From: Peribacillus muralis | GTDB lineage: Bacteria > Bacillota > Bacilli > Bacillales > DSM-1321 | Assembly: GCF_001439925.1 (NCBI RefSeq) | Contig: NZ_LMBV01000018.1 | Span: 1-64,000 of the forward strand | Direction: 5' to 3' | Length of the DNA stretch: 64,000 nt | Notes under the pieces: model-generated | The model's input: only the letters and a program-made list of their open reading frames with translations | What the model was told of the DNA's origin: nothing | The model's database searches: none | Position numbers and translations under genes: made by a program | In this document: positions 26,081 to 35,374 of the stretch, piece after piece | Layout of the letters: every line of letters starts with the position of its first letter | How positions within the stretch are numbered: the stretch's first letter is position 1

Positions 26081-27139
26081 TTAAATTAGTTGGCCTAAAT
26101 GTTGCTTTGCTTCGTAATCAACAAGTGCTTCATCTTGCTTGATTTTTGTTAGGTAATCAGGATTGGCGATGAGCGGACGGCCTATTGCCGCAACATCAAT
26201 GATGCCTTTTTCCAATGCTGCTTCTGCTGTTTCAGGGTCAAATCCGCCGACACCCACTATCACTCCATCCCAGTGTCTGCGTACCAATTCATGCAAAGTC
26301 GCTCCTCCGGCAATCGGTTTGGTGAATTCCATCGTGGACGGATGGATCATTTTGACGCCCGTTTCTTTAAATGCTTCAACAAATGTTTCAATCGCTTGTT
26401 CTGGTTCTTCCCACATATATGTTGGTTGATCTATTTTAAAAGCCGAAAAACGGATGAGGGTCCGGTCCGCTCCTACCGCATCGATGACAGCACTTAGCAC
26501 TTCCTTCAAGAATGTCAGGCGCTGTTTTAAATCACCGCCATACCGGTCCGTTCTTTTATTGGATGTGTCGGAATTAAACTGATCAATCAAGTAGCCGTGG
26601 GCACCATGAATTTCTACACCGTCAAAGCCAGCCTCGATTGCGTTTTTCGCCGCTTGTTTATATTGATCCACCACTTGTGCAATATCTTGTTCAGTCATTT
26701 CTTCAGGCCTATCATAGGGCTTTCCAAATCGCGAAACCTTTCCTTCGGCAGCGATGGGAGATGGAGCCTGTGGAGGAAGCCCTCCAGCAATTTCGTGGTG
26801 GCTTGCTCGGCCGACATGCCAAATTTGCGCAATGATCGTTCCGCCTTCAGCATGTACAGATTCCGTCACCTTTTTCCATCCATTGATTTGCTCTTGTGTA
26901 TACAGCCCAGGAACACCTGGATTTCCCTTCGCTCTTGGTGATATCACTATACCTTCTGTAATGATGAGCCCGATACCATCTTGGGCTCGCTTTCTGTAAT
27001 ATTGTACGATCGCGTCATTCACAACACCCGTTTCGTTATCGGCAAACGACCGTGTCATGGGAGCCATCGCTGTTCTTGTTCTTAAATTCCAAGCACCAAT
27101 CGTTACAGGCTCAAAGATTTTAGTCAGTAATTGATTCAT
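26081..27139 (-). CDS. Old yellow enzyme family alkene reductase (NemA-like)
   Basis: A 352-residue FMN flavoprotein with a TIM barrel. MAPMTRSFAD near the N-terminus, WHVGRASH in the FMN and active-site region, GFDGVEIHGAHGYLIDQF, NKRTDRYGGDLKQRLTF and the C-terminal GRPLIANPD follow the family order. Such enzymes use NADPH to reduce activated C=C bonds or nitro compounds and often serve electrophile detoxification. A near-palindrome ACTCCGGTCCGAGT at 27243-27256 in the upstream region could be an operator, but no regulator gene is adjacent. Confidence 0.92.
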   Translation of the reverse strand: MNQLLTKIFEPVTIGAWNLRTRTAMAPMTRSFADNETGVVNDAIVQYYRKRAQDGIGLIITEGIVISPRAKGNPGVPGLYTQEQINGWKKVTESVHAEGGTIIAQIWHVGRASHHEIAGGLPPQAPSPIAAEGKVSRFGKPYDRPEEMTEQDIAQVVDQYKQAAKNAIEAGFDGVEIHGAHGYLIDQFNSDTSNKRTDRYGGDLKQRLTFLKEVLSAVIDAVGADRTLIRFSAFKIDQPTYMWEEPEQAIETFVEAFKETGVKMIHPSTMEFTKPIAGGATLHELVRRHWDGVIVGVGGFDPETAEAALEKGIIDVAAIGRPLIANPDYLTKIKQDEALVDYEAKQHLGQLI

Positions 27140-27380
27140 TTGAATTCCTCCTGTTAAGCGCTTTGTTTTTTGATAGAAGCTAATTGTAAGTACCTGTCAC
27201 TGTGTAAGATTATCCGAAAAATGAACAATATTCAAACAATTCACTCCGGTCCGAGTCCCATTTGATAAAATATGGGAGTAAAGACCAATAAAATTTAATT
27301 TTTTAGAGCATGGCAAGAAGGTATTAGACATTGTTTATATCACCCAAATCAAATTTGAAAATTCATAAGGAGGGTATTAC

Positions 27381-28223
27381 ATGTGGAAGCGTCAAATGAT
27401 TGTAACGGCACGAGGTGAGTTCGAGGTTTTTGTTCAAGGTCTTGGTGAACCAGTTTGCATCACTCATTTATATAGCGAATTCAATGAACTTGGCTATTAT
27501 TTTGCTGATACATTTGTAAATGATTTCAAAGTGTATCTTGTGAATTTAAAGGGTTCAGGACGCTCTTCCAAACCAGTGGTAGGCGCAGAAATGAGCATGA
27601 AAGAATCAGTTGTTGACTTAGAAGCCATTAGGGAAGAATTAGGATTGGAGCAATGGGGATTTGCCGGGCATTCTACTGGCGGCATGCTCGGTTTGGTCTA
27701 TGCAACCTGCTTTCCTGATTCCCTCTCAAAGGTAATGGTCGGAGGGGCAACCGCTACAAACAAATATATGGAGCATGAAGGAAGCATGTACAGTCCAAGC
27801 AGTCCTCTTAATAAAAAGTGGAAAGAAATATTCACTATTTTGGAATCTTCCGATCAAACAACTGCGATAAAAAGATCTGCCAATCGAGAATGGACGGATA
27901 TGTCCCTATACGATAAACGAAAACGAGACGGATATTTTCAAAAACCTTCTAGCGGCAGAGTCGTTCAAAGGAGGTTAGATTACTTTTCCTTTTATGACTT
28001 ACCTAATTTTGATATACGAGACGAACTAACTAGGGTTAGAATTCCTGCTATCGTTTATTGTGGACGCTATGATGCACAATGCCCTTTGATTTTCTCTGAA
28101 GACATTGACGTTCGATTGAAGAATTCGAAGCTTTATATTTTTGAAGAAAGTAACCACTTTCCTTACCTCGAAGAAAAAGAAGGTTTTATGACTATGGTTT
28201 CTGATTTTAGGATGATGAATTGA
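27381..28223 (+). CDS. Alpha/beta hydrolase
   Basis: A 280-residue alpha/beta-fold hydrolase. The nucleophile elbow is GHSTGG with Ser98, the acid is probably Asp in CGRYDAQCP, and the histidine is in SNHFPYLE near the C-terminus, so the triad is complete. AAGGAGG precedes the start. It resembles proline-iminopeptidase or lactonase-like members; the substrate is unknown. It is divergent from the old yellow enzyme gene with about 240 bases between. Confidence 0.88.
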   Translation: MWKRQMIVTARGEFEVFVQGLGEPVCITHLYSEFNELGYYFADTFVNDFKVYLVNLKGSGRSSKPVVGAEMSMKESVVDLEAIREELGLEQWGFAGHSTGGMLGLVYATCFPDSLSKVMVGGATATNKYMEHEGSMYSPSSPLNKKWKEIFTILESSDQTTAIKRSANREWTDMSLYDKRKRDGYFQKPSSGRVVQRRLDYFSFYDLPNFDIRDELTRVRIPAIVYCGRYDAQCPLIFSEDIDVRLKNSKLYIFEESNHFPYLEEKEGFMTMVSDFRMMN

Positions 28224-28251
28224 ATTCAGTCCCTAAAAAAGATGCCGCCTG

Positions 28252-28271
28252 TAAAATACAGACAGCATCTC
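28252..28271 (-). terminator. Intrinsic terminator of lmrB
   Basis: GATGCCGCCTGT and ACAGACAGCATC flank a short loop; a run of six T follows on the minus strand. The gene ends at 28342; the hairpin may serve both convergent genes. Confidence 0.6.
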
Positions 28272-28341
28272 CTTTGGGTTGAATAGCTCTTAAGAAAATG
28301 TCCTTTATAAAGGGGATATTCTCTTGCTGACCTTTTTGTTT

Positions 28342-29772
28342 TTATTCTTCGCGTGCCGTTTTAATAAAGAATGAAAGTATCAAACCGGCAATGGCAATGA
28401 CAAGACCGAAAATGAAGGCATCCTGAACTCCCGCCGTCAAAGAACCGCTTATGGCTGAAGGATCGAAAGGATTTTCTGCACTTTCCATATAGTTTTTTTG
28501 GGATGCTGACATGATGGTAATGGCAACCGTCGTTCCGATTGCACCCGATACTTGCTGCAATGTATTCATGAGTGCCGTGCCATCAGGATATAGATTTTTC
28601 GGCAGTTGATTCAGCCCGTTAGTCTGGGCAGGCATCATGACCATCGAAACACCAATCATCAGGAAGGTATGCATGGCGATCACCATGATGATCGACGTTT
28701 CAGTCGTTACGTTCGTCAACGTCCATAACATGGCTATCATGATAATGAAGCCTGGAATCACTAAGCCTCTCGGGCCGAACTTATCAAAAATGCGACCTGT
28801 TATCGGAGACATGATACCATTAAGCACACCGCCCGGTAAAAGTACAAGTCCGGCGGAAAATGCTGCTAAGGTCAGTCCCGTTTGCAGGTAAAGCGGTAAA
28901 AGGATCATTGAAGACATGATGATCATGAACGTAATGAATACGGTCAATAGCCCTAATGTGAACATGGGATATTTAAACACGCGCAAGTCGATCATCGGTT
29001 TATCCATATTGAATTGTCTTACGGCAAACAGGAATAAAGCTATAACACCTACAATGAGCGAGGAAAGAACGATTACATCGCTCCAGCCTTGATCACCTAC
29101 AATACTAAAACCATAAACGATTCCCCCAAAACCGATTGTCGACAAGATTATGGAAGCTACATCGATTTTTGGCTTGGTGATGGACGAAACGTTTTGCATA
29201 TACTTGAGACCAAAAAGCAATGCTATTACAAAAAACGGTAAAGATACCCAGAATATATAGTTCCATTTCAAATTTTCGATGATCAAGCCTGAAACGGTGG
29301 GGCCGATTGCAGGTGCAAACATAATCACTAGCCCCATCAAGCCCATCGTCGCTCCCCGTTTATGAATCGGGAAAATCACCAAAATCGTATTGAACATGAG
29401 CGGCAATAAAAGACCGGTTCCGATTGCCTGAATGACACGTGCGAGCATCAAGATGCCGAAACCAGGTGCCATCGCTGCAATGAGCGTCCCGATGATGGAA
29501 AACACCATGGCTGCAATGAATAGCTGGCGTGTACTGAACCATTGAATCAAGAGCCCGGAAACGGGAACTAATATTCCCAAAGTCAATAAGTAACCCGTTG
29601 TCAGCCATTGCACAGTGGAAGGGCTGATGGTGAACTCCTGTATTAAGTCCCCTAGCGCCATATTTAAAGCGGTCTCACTGAATAAACCGATGAATCCTGC
29701 CATTAAAAACGATATTAAAATAGGTGTCGTCCTTATCGCCGGACTCTGCTGCTGTGTTGCATCTGTAGACAT
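28342..29772 (-). CDS. lmrB: LmrB-like DHA2-family drug:proton antiporter
   Basis: A 476-residue MFS protein of the 14-segment DHA2 (EmrB/QacA) type. FSETALNMALGDL, WLTTGYLLTLGILVPVSGLL, ARVIQAIGTGLLLPLMFNTI and KPKIDVASIILSTIGFGGIV correspond closely to Bacillus LmrB, which exports lincomycin and puromycin. The TetR-type gene lies 48 bases upstream on the same strand, the same arrangement as lmrAB in B. subtilis. A likely drug efflux pump; the actual spectrum is inferred. Confidence 0.9.
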   Translation of the reverse strand: MSTDATQQQSPAIRTTPILISFLMAGFIGLFSETALNMALGDLIQEFTISPSTVQWLTTGYLLTLGILVPVSGLLIQWFSTRQLFIAAMVFSIIGTLIAAMAPGFGILMLARVIQAIGTGLLLPLMFNTILVIFPIHKRGATMGLMGLVIMFAPAIGPTVSGLIIENLKWNYIFWVSLPFFVIALLFGLKYMQNVSSITKPKIDVASIILSTIGFGGIVYGFSIVGDQGWSDVIVLSSLIVGVIALFLFAVRQFNMDKPMIDLRVFKYPMFTLGLLTVFITFMIIMSSMILLPLYLQTGLTLAAFSAGLVLLPGGVLNGIMSPITGRIFDKFGPRGLVIPGFIIMIAMLWTLTNVTTETSIIMVIAMHTFLMIGVSMVMMPAQTNGLNQLPKNLYPDGTALMNTLQQVSGAIGTTVAITIMSASQKNYMESAENPFDPSAISGSLTAGVQDAFIFGLVIAIAGLILSFFIKTAREE

Positions 29773-29820
29773 AAAATGAATTCCTCCAATTACTTAAGCT
29801 AAATATTTTTTTCGTATGAC

Positions 29821-30390
29821 TTATTTAGTTGCCAACAATAAGGGGATTTGTTCGGCTATCGCTTTTAGCGGCTCCCCATTTTTCGCCGTTAAAGATAGAA
29901 GGATGCCGCCTTCAATCAAGGCATTAATGACGATACTCAATTCCTTTGATCGTTTCTCGCTGTAATTCGCCTCGAGTAACTTCTGCACATAAATGGCTTG
30001 CCAATCTTCCATCGCCTCTTGACAGGCTGTTCTTATCGGCTCGCTTGTCGTAAATGTTTCCGCCGCTATCGTCCCGATCGGCAGTCCCAATAGATTTTTT
30101 TCGCCAAAAATTCCCGATATATGAAGAATATGAGCCTGGATCGCTTGAATTGGGTCTTCAAACTCCCCAAACCCCCGTTCAATTTCATCTATGACAATTT
30201 CCTTCGTATGATTGACCGCTTCAATCGCCAATTGCTCCTTGCCCTTCGGAAAATAATGATAAAGGGAACCTTTAGGGACCCCACTTTCCTCAATGATGTC
30301 CTTAAGCCCTACACCATAATAGCCGCGTATTCGAAAAAGTCGTGAAGCAACCTCAATAAGAATGTCTTTTGAGTTTTTTTTGCCTGCCAT
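29821..30390 (-). CDS. lmrA: LmrA/YxaF-type TetR regulator
   Basis: A 189-residue TetR-family repressor: N-terminal helix-turn-helix (about 8-55, RGYYGVGLKDIIEESGVPKG, SLYHYFPKGKEQLA) and a C-terminal ligand domain with IEGGILLSLTAKNGEPL, a mark of the LmrA/YxaF subgroup. It is the first gene of the pair with lmrB and presumably represses its own promoter, where the TAGACTGGT half-site lies between -35 and -10. Ligands are not indicated. Confidence 0.9.
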   Translation of the reverse strand: MAGKKNSKDILIEVASRLFRIRGYYGVGLKDIIEESGVPKGSLYHYFPKGKEQLAIEAVNHTKEIVIDEIERGFGEFEDPIQAIQAHILHISGIFGEKNLLGLPIGTIAAETFTTSEPIRTACQEAMEDWQAIYVQKLLEANYSEKRSKELSIVINALIEGGILLSLTAKNGEPLKAIAEQIPLLLATK

Positions 30391-30410
30391 AGCTGGATCA
30401 CTCCTTAAAA

Positions 30411-30439
30411 ATTATAACAACCAGTCTATATAACTATAA
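30411..30439 (-). promoter_or_regulatory. lmrAB promoter with LmrA-type half-site
   Basis: On the minus strand TTATAG and TATAAT are 17 bases apart, and TAGACTGG, similar to the LmrA/YxaF box, lies in the spacer. On the plus strand TATAAT at 30435-30440 could also act, giving a divergent transcript toward the small toxin gene. Confidence 0.55.
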
Positions 30440-30497
30440 TGATATAGCTTCGTTTTGTCAAAGCTGAACATTTGAGAAATCCAAGATTGGCAACAAC

Positions 30498-30529
30498 AAA
30501 AAGAACACCTTCTAATGGTGTCCTCTTTT
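30498..30529. terminator. Terminator-like hairpin
   Basis: AAAAGA-ACACC pairs with GGTGT-cc-TCTTTT over a 7-nt loop. It lies downstream of the small toxin gene on the minus strand. Confidence 0.5.
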
Positions 30530-30586
30530 GGGTTATATGAGTGAATGGTGGGAATCGTAACCTTAATACGGGACTTTTTCAATACT

Positions 30587-30679
30587 TCAAGGATTTTTAT
30601 CATGATTTTTGAAATCAAGAATAGCAATTACAAACATGCCAAAGCTTAGCATCAGGGAAATAACTTCGAAAGTACCCAT
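30587..30679 (-). CDS. Putative holin-like toxin (Hol-Tox type)
   Basis: A 30-residue frame: MGTFEVISLMLSFGMFVIAI then LDFKNHDKNP. One membrane helix of about 18 residues is followed by a short charged tail, the pattern of putative holin-like toxins (MxxFEALxLMIxFGxxxxxIL). GGAGG stands 10 bases upstream of the ATG. Other frames across the same bases (30412-30881) lack family features. Such peptides are usually toxins of type I systems held down by an antisense RNA; here a plus-strand promoter-like sequence near 30412-30440 could supply one, by inference. Apart from this gene and its hairpin, 30440-31114 has no gene I can support. Confidence 0.7.
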   Translation of the reverse strand: MGTFEVISLMLSFGMFVIAILDFKNHDKNP

Positions 30680-31114
30680 TCATACATCGCCTCCTTACAT
30701 CAAGCTTTTCCTGATTGGAGATTGTCCTATACAGAAAAAACTTGAGGAAGTGGCCACTATACAAAAGTTTACAATAATGCTGTAAAAAAAGGGGAGGAAC
30801 TACAATCGCTTCCGGCCTCGCCTTATGGATATCCGAATGCATGACGAAGGCAGCGATATTCACTGAATGTTCCCCCTCCACAATATCTTATGATTTACCA
30901 ATTTAAGACTTGAAACGGAAATTTGACTAAAGTGCATCCCGAACGGATTGATCAAAAATGGTTTGTATATTTCGGGTCTCGTACCGTGAAGCCCCGCTAT
31001 CCGTTCATTGAAGCCAAACTTTGAATCCGTTCTTTCCAGTGACGGCGCTCTTATCAAGTGGGGATTGCAGAGGAATTGTCTTTTTCATTTTTCGTCTCCC
31101 CTCTAAATAGTCCA

Positions 31115-32554
31115 TCAATTGGCAATATCTACGCCTTTGCCTTTTATATCTTTAGTTGCATCACCTTTAGTTAAGATTTCGTTTTGAGGACTTAGCAAAG
31201 TAAGGGCAGTGATGACGACAAAGCTTGTAGCAAGTCCATATAAAATCGGACCAGTCGAGGAAGGACCTTTTATGACCAATCCGACGATGATAACGATCAT
31301 GCTCGCCAGAATGGAGTAGAATGCAGCTTTAGCCGTGACCCTCTTCCAAAAGAAGCCAAGAATGATCGGAAAGAATACGGCGCCCGATAAGATTGCGTAG
31401 GCTACATCCAATGCTACTAAAATATCTTGAATCCAGATTGAAACGATGATGGTCATCACACCAATCGTCAAAGTCGTGATTCGTGATGTTTTTACAAATT
31501 GACGTTCGCTCATTCCTGGACCGATATATTTTTTTATGAGGTCATTGACGACTAAAGTGGATGAAGCGAGCAATGTTCCTGATGCAGTGGACATCAGGGC
31601 AGAGACCACACTCGCAATGACAACTCCCAATAGCCCGACAGGCAATGTTTCCATCGCGATACTTGTAAACGCATTTTGCGGATCGCCTAAATCAGGAAGG
31701 ATAATAAAAGCGCACATTCCAATGATACTGATTGCTATTGCATAAAAAACGCTGTATATTCCAGCTCCAATCGTTCCACTGCGGGAGATGGCTTTGGTTC
31801 GTGCCGTAAAAAGGCGCTGCCAAATATCTTGTGCCACAACTACCCCTAATGTAAATAATAAAAAATATTGAAAGATCGTGCCTCCGCCGATGTTGCCTAA
31901 TTCGAAATGTGATGCCGGGAGATTCTCTTGAAGCGAGCTCCACCCTCCTGCCTTGAAAATGCTCATTGGAAGCATGATAAGGAAGATACCGATTGTCATG
32001 ATGACGAATTGGATTACATCCGTCATGGTAACTGACCACATTCCGCCTAATATTGTATAAAATAAAACGATTCCGCCCCCGACTATCATGGAAACCGTTA
32101 AGTTCCAGCCAGCCAAAATATGTAATATTGTCCCCATTCCGATCACTTGCGTTACAGTCAGCATGAAGGTATAGATGACCGAGACCAAGGCACTGATCAG
32201 ACGTGTTTGGGAATTGTACCGCTTCTCAAGCATTTCACTGATCGTCAGCACTTTTAAATCAAAAATCTTATTTGTTAAAAATAGGCCGATAGCAATAATG
32301 CCCAGCCCGATCATCACGACGAGCCAAATACCTGATATACCAAACTGATAACCTAACTTTGCCGTACCTAAAGTGGAAGCTCCACCTAATATCACCGCCG
32401 CTAAACACGATAAATACATGAAATGACCAAGATTACGCCCTGCTACAATGAAATCATCCGCCGTTTTTGCCCGTTTCGATCCGATTACCCCTACAATGAT
32501 TAAAACAGAAAAATATAGAATCATGATTGATATATCCAAAATTTGCATGTACAC
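31115..32554 (-). CDS. Sodium:solute symporter family transporter
   Basis: A 479-residue SSS-family protein with about 13 membrane segments. GRNLGHFMYLSCLAAVILGG, LGYQFGISGIW, GGMWSVTMTDVIQFVIMTIG and SALMSTASGTLLASSTLVVND are typical. It follows the agmatinase-family gene by 64 bases on the same strand, behind one sigma-54 promoter, so it very probably imports the guanidino compound that the hydrolase cleaves. The exact substrate is not determined by sequence. Confidence 0.9.
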   Translation of the reverse strand: MYMQILDISIMILYFSVLIIVGVIGSKRAKTADDFIVAGRNLGHFMYLSCLAAVILGGASTLGTAKLGYQFGISGIWLVVMIGLGIIAIGLFLTNKIFDLKVLTISEMLEKRYNSQTRLISALVSVIYTFMLTVTQVIGMGTILHILAGWNLTVSMIVGGGIVLFYTILGGMWSVTMTDVIQFVIMTIGIFLIMLPMSIFKAGGWSSLQENLPASHFELGNIGGGTIFQYFLLFTLGVVVAQDIWQRLFTARTKAISRSGTIGAGIYSVFYAIAISIIGMCAFIILPDLGDPQNAFTSIAMETLPVGLLGVVIASVVSALMSTASGTLLASSTLVVNDLIKKYIGPGMSERQFVKTSRITTLTIGVMTIIVSIWIQDILVALDVAYAILSGAVFFPIILGFFWKRVTAKAAFYSILASMIVIIVGLVIKGPSSTGPILYGLATSFVVITALTLLSPQNEILTKGDATKDIKGKGVDIAN

Positions 32555-32618
32555 ATCTCCTTTAGGGGTTTGTTTTTTAGCGCTTCCGTTTAAAATGGGT
32601 TTTCATCGATTCCTCCCA

Positions 32619-33617
32619 TTAGTTGTTAAGATGTTTTTCCAAATCTTGCACCTTCTCCAATTTATCCTGCTTACCTTTTTTCGCAAGTGCGATAAGTGTA
32701 ATGAATTCATAGACAATGTTGGCGGCTGCGGCTGCGGTGAGTTGTCCATGATCGTACGCCGGTAAAACCTCGACAAGATCGAAGCCTACGAAATCAATAT
32801 CCGTCAAGCCCCTGATGAACGCTAATGCATCATCAATGCTCGCCCCTGAAACCTCAGGCGTCCCTGTTCCTGGTGCATATACCGGATCTAAAAAATCAAT
32901 ATCAAATGATAAAAAGACCGGACCGTCCGCTACCCGCTCATGGATGACCTCCAGCATCTTTTCGACGCCGATCTTTTTATAGTCATTCGTTGTATAAACA
33001 CCCAAGCCCAAGTCCCGGGCATCCTGCAAATCCTCCGGTCCATACAGACCACCCCTCATGCCAATTTGAAGAGATCGCGATACATCGATGAGACCCTCTT
33101 CTATCGCGCGGCGAAAAACGGTTCCGTGGTTATACTTTTGATCGAAATAACTATCCCACGTATCGGAGTGGGCATCGAATTGCAGCAGGGCAACCGGTCC
33201 ATGTTTTTTTACGATTGCACGCAGCTCCCCTAACGTAATGGAATGGTCGCCTCCCAATGAAATCGGAATGATCCCTTTTTCAATAACTGGTGTAAGCTCA
33301 GTTTCGATCTTATTATAAGTTTCAGATATATAGCCAGGAACAACCGGAATATCCCCATAATCAACTCCAGATATATAATCAAAAATATTAATATCTTGTT
33401 CTGGATTATATGGTCGTAATAGAATGGAAAAATCCCGAATCGCTCCTGGTCCGAATCTTGACCCCGTCCTAAATGATTGCCCGGAATCAAAAGGAATTCC
33501 CGTAATGACAAAATCCATATGTTCATCAACCTGTTCAACGAATGGGAGCCGCATAAACGTCCTCACTCCACAAAAACGGGGTGAATTGAATGAGTCTTTC
33601 GGTTGATATTTCATCAT
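32619..33617 (-). CDS. Agmatinase/guanidino-acid hydrolase (ureohydrolase family)
   Basis: A 332-residue ureohydrolase with both metal-binding blocks: GGDHS and DAHSDTWDSYF, then SFDIDFLDPVYAPGTGTPEV. The N-terminal PRFCGVRTFMRLP and GIPFDSGQSFRTGSRFGPGAIR resemble guanidinobutyrase, guanidinopropionase and agmatinase rather than arginase. It should release urea from a guanidino compound using Mn or Ni. AGGAGG precedes the start. The sigma-54 promoter, the divergent activator gene and the following symporter indicate an inducible catabolic operon. No downstream aminotransferase is present, so the amine or amino acid product is handled elsewhere. Confidence 0.9.
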   Translation of the reverse strand: MMKYQPKDSFNSPRFCGVRTFMRLPFVEQVDEHMDFVITGIPFDSGQSFRTGSRFGPGAIRDFSILLRPYNPEQDINIFDYISGVDYGDIPVVPGYISETYNKIETELTPVIEKGIIPISLGGDHSITLGELRAIVKKHGPVALLQFDAHSDTWDSYFDQKYNHGTVFRRAIEEGLIDVSRSLQIGMRGGLYGPEDLQDARDLGLGVYTTNDYKKIGVEKMLEVIHERVADGPVFLSFDIDFLDPVYAPGTGTPEVSGASIDDALAFIRGLTDIDFVGFDLVEVLPAYDHGQLTAAAAANIVYEFITLIALAKKGKQDKLEKVQDLEKHLNN

Positions 33618-33665
33618 GTAACATCCTCCTAAGTTTCTACTATTATTTTCATCTTACCTTTACAT

Positions 33666-33683
33666 AAGCAAGAATCGCGCCAA
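33666..33683 (-). promoter_or_regulatory. Sigma-54 (SigL) promoter of the ureohydrolase operon
   Basis: On the minus strand TTGGCGCGATTCTTGCTT matches the -24/-12 consensus TTGGCACG-N4-TTGCW at all key positions, including GG and GC at the right spacing. It lies about 50 bases before the start codon. Confidence 0.88.
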
Positions 33684-33731
33684 CTAGTCAGCAGCCATTT
33701 ATGGCGGTTTTTCGGTTTTCTTTCCTATTGA

Positions 33732-33787
33732 TTGATTAAAAGATTAATCAACGCCCCTTTTTTTGATTTACTTTTTGATTATTCAAA
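33732..33787. promoter_or_regulatory. Activator binding sites (UAS)
   Basis: A perfect repeat TTGATTAA-AAGA-TTAATCAA (33732-33751) and a second symmetrical site TTTGA-TTAT-TCAAA (33774-33787) lie 50-120 bases upstream of the sigma-54 promoter, between divergent genes, as expected for a RocR-type activator. Confidence 0.7.
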
Positions 33788-33835
33788 CTTTATGATTTAT
33801 ATTTTAATTAACAGCAGTCGAAAGGAGTCGAAATC

Positions 33836-35239
33836 ATGAAAGACGAAATGCTTGAGGAAGAATTACAAAAGATCATTGAAACCTCGAATAATAATATCCT
33901 GATTACCGATCAAGATGGAATCATTTTATATTCCAACCCAAAGCTGTGGGAGATTTATGGCATGAAAAGTGACTCATATATAGGAGCCTCCGTTTATCAA
34001 TTTGAGAAAGATGGCCTGCTCTCCCCCTCCATCAATGCGCTTGTTTTAAAAGAAAAGAAAGCAAAACGAATCATGCAGCAAACAAAAACGGGTCATGTCG
34101 TCATGTCGACAGGCTATCCTATATTCAATAAAGATGGCATTCTTACGAGGGTAATCAGCTATGGTCAGGATCAAACCGAGATCCTGCAATTGCAGGACCA
34201 ATTTGAGCACTTACAAAGAAAAGTAAAAGGCTATCAAACGGAAGTCGAGGATTTGAGGGAAAAGGAGCTGGATCACCATGATATGATCGCGAGGAGTAAC
34301 GAAACGAAGCATATTATAAAAACGCTCCATAATGTTGCGAAGACCGATGCCACAATTCTCTTATTGGGCCCTTCAGGGGTAGGAAAAAGTACATTTGCCC
34401 GTGCAATACATAATCAAAGCAACCGAAAGAGAGAACCTTTCATTGAAGTAAATTGCAGCACGATACCTGATAGCTTGTTTGAATCAGAGATATTCGGCTA
34501 TGAACCAGGCGCATTTACAGGGGCAAGCACGCAAGGAAGCCAGGGCCTGATTGAACAGGCTGACAGCGGAACCCTTTTCTTGGATGAAATCGGGGAGCTC
34601 CCACTTGCCATGCAAGCTAAATTATTGAAAGTGTTACAAGAAAAAAAGCTAAAGCGGCTCGGAGGGAAGAAAGAAATCCAAATTAACTTTCGCCTTGTAG
34701 CAGCAACAAATCAAGATATAAAGAAGATGGTGAGTGAAGGCAAGTTTAGGCTCGATTTATATTATCGATTGAATGTAATTCCAATCCAGATTCCGGCATT
34801 ACATGAACGTAAAGAGGATATCCCTCTCTTAATACAACATTACTTACGTAAAACCAATACTAAATACCATAAGTCCAAAAAAATCCACCCCTCGACATAT
34901 GAAGTGCTGACGCATTATGATTGGCCCGGAAATATACGCGAATTGGAAAATTTAATTGAACGACTAATCCTGACCATTGAGGAAACCATTATATTTCCGG
35001 AACACTTGCCTCATTCCATCACAGGCCAAATCGAACAGCCTGAAGATTGCTCATTGCTGGAAATTGACCAGAAATGGGAAGAGAAATTCGATTTAAAGAG
35101 GACATTGGAAAAGGTTGAAATCCAACTGCTTGCTAAAGCATCGAAGCAATGTAAAACCACTTATGAACTGGCAGATCACTTGGGCATCAGTCAGCCAACC
35201 GTCATCTATAAATTAAAGAAATACAAAAAGTTTTTTTAA
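33836..35239 (+). CDS. Sigma-54-dependent activator, PAS-AAA+-HTH (RocR-like)
   Basis: A 467-residue enhancer-binding protein. An N-terminal PAS domain (about 10-115) and a short coiled coil precede the AAA+ domain (about 145-385): Walker A GPSGVGKS, the sigma-54 contact loop GAFTGA, Walker B GTLFLDEIGEL, and NWPGNIREL-type DWPGNIRELENLIERL. A Fis/TyrR-type helix-turn-helix ends the protein (ELADHLGISQPTVIYKLKKY). It is divergent from the ureohydrolase operon, which has a clear -24/-12 promoter, so it is the likely activator, sensing a guanidino compound or a derivative through PAS. The upstream sites are also suited to autorepression. Confidence 0.92.
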   Translation: MKDEMLEEELQKIIETSNNNILITDQDGIILYSNPKLWEIYGMKSDSYIGASVYQFEKDGLLSPSINALVLKEKKAKRIMQQTKTGHVVMSTGYPIFNKDGILTRVISYGQDQTEILQLQDQFEHLQRKVKGYQTEVEDLREKELDHHDMIARSNETKHIIKTLHNVAKTDATILLLGPSGVGKSTFARAIHNQSNRKREPFIEVNCSTIPDSLFESEIFGYEPGAFTGASTQGSQGLIEQADSGTLFLDEIGELPLAMQAKLLKVLQEKKLKRLGGKKEIQINFRLVAATNQDIKKMVSEGKFRLDLYYRLNVIPIQIPALHERKEDIPLLIQHYLRKTNTKYHKSKKIHPSTYEVLTHYDWPGNIRELENLIERLILTIEETIIFPEHLPHSITGQIEQPEDCSLLEIDQKWEEKFDLKRTLEKVEIQLLAKASKQCKTTYELADHLGISQPTVIYKLKKYKKFF

Positions 35240-35345
35240 TGCAATAAAAGCACCTATACAGAAAAACCATTCACTTCTGGTTTCCGGATTGCTGCAGCTT
35301 ATCGGTTCCGGCTTTTGAATACTGTATCGTTGGACAAAAATGAGT

Positions 35346-35374
35346 AAAAAAAAGGGCCCCCATAAATGGGAGCC
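35346..35374. terminator. Hairpin with flanking A/T tract
   Basis: GGC-c-CCCAT-type stem (GGCCCCCA against TGGGAGCC) with eight A before it, i.e. eight T after it on the minus strand. It is about 110 bases past the activator gene. The rest of 35240-35635 holds no gene I can support; 35532-35551 contains a short dispersed repeat piece. Confidence 0.5.

Noticed and set aside
30412-30881. Minus-strand frames of 71 and 88 codons
   Set aside because: They overlap the better-supported 30-residue toxin frame in other phases and the lmrA promoter, and show no family features.
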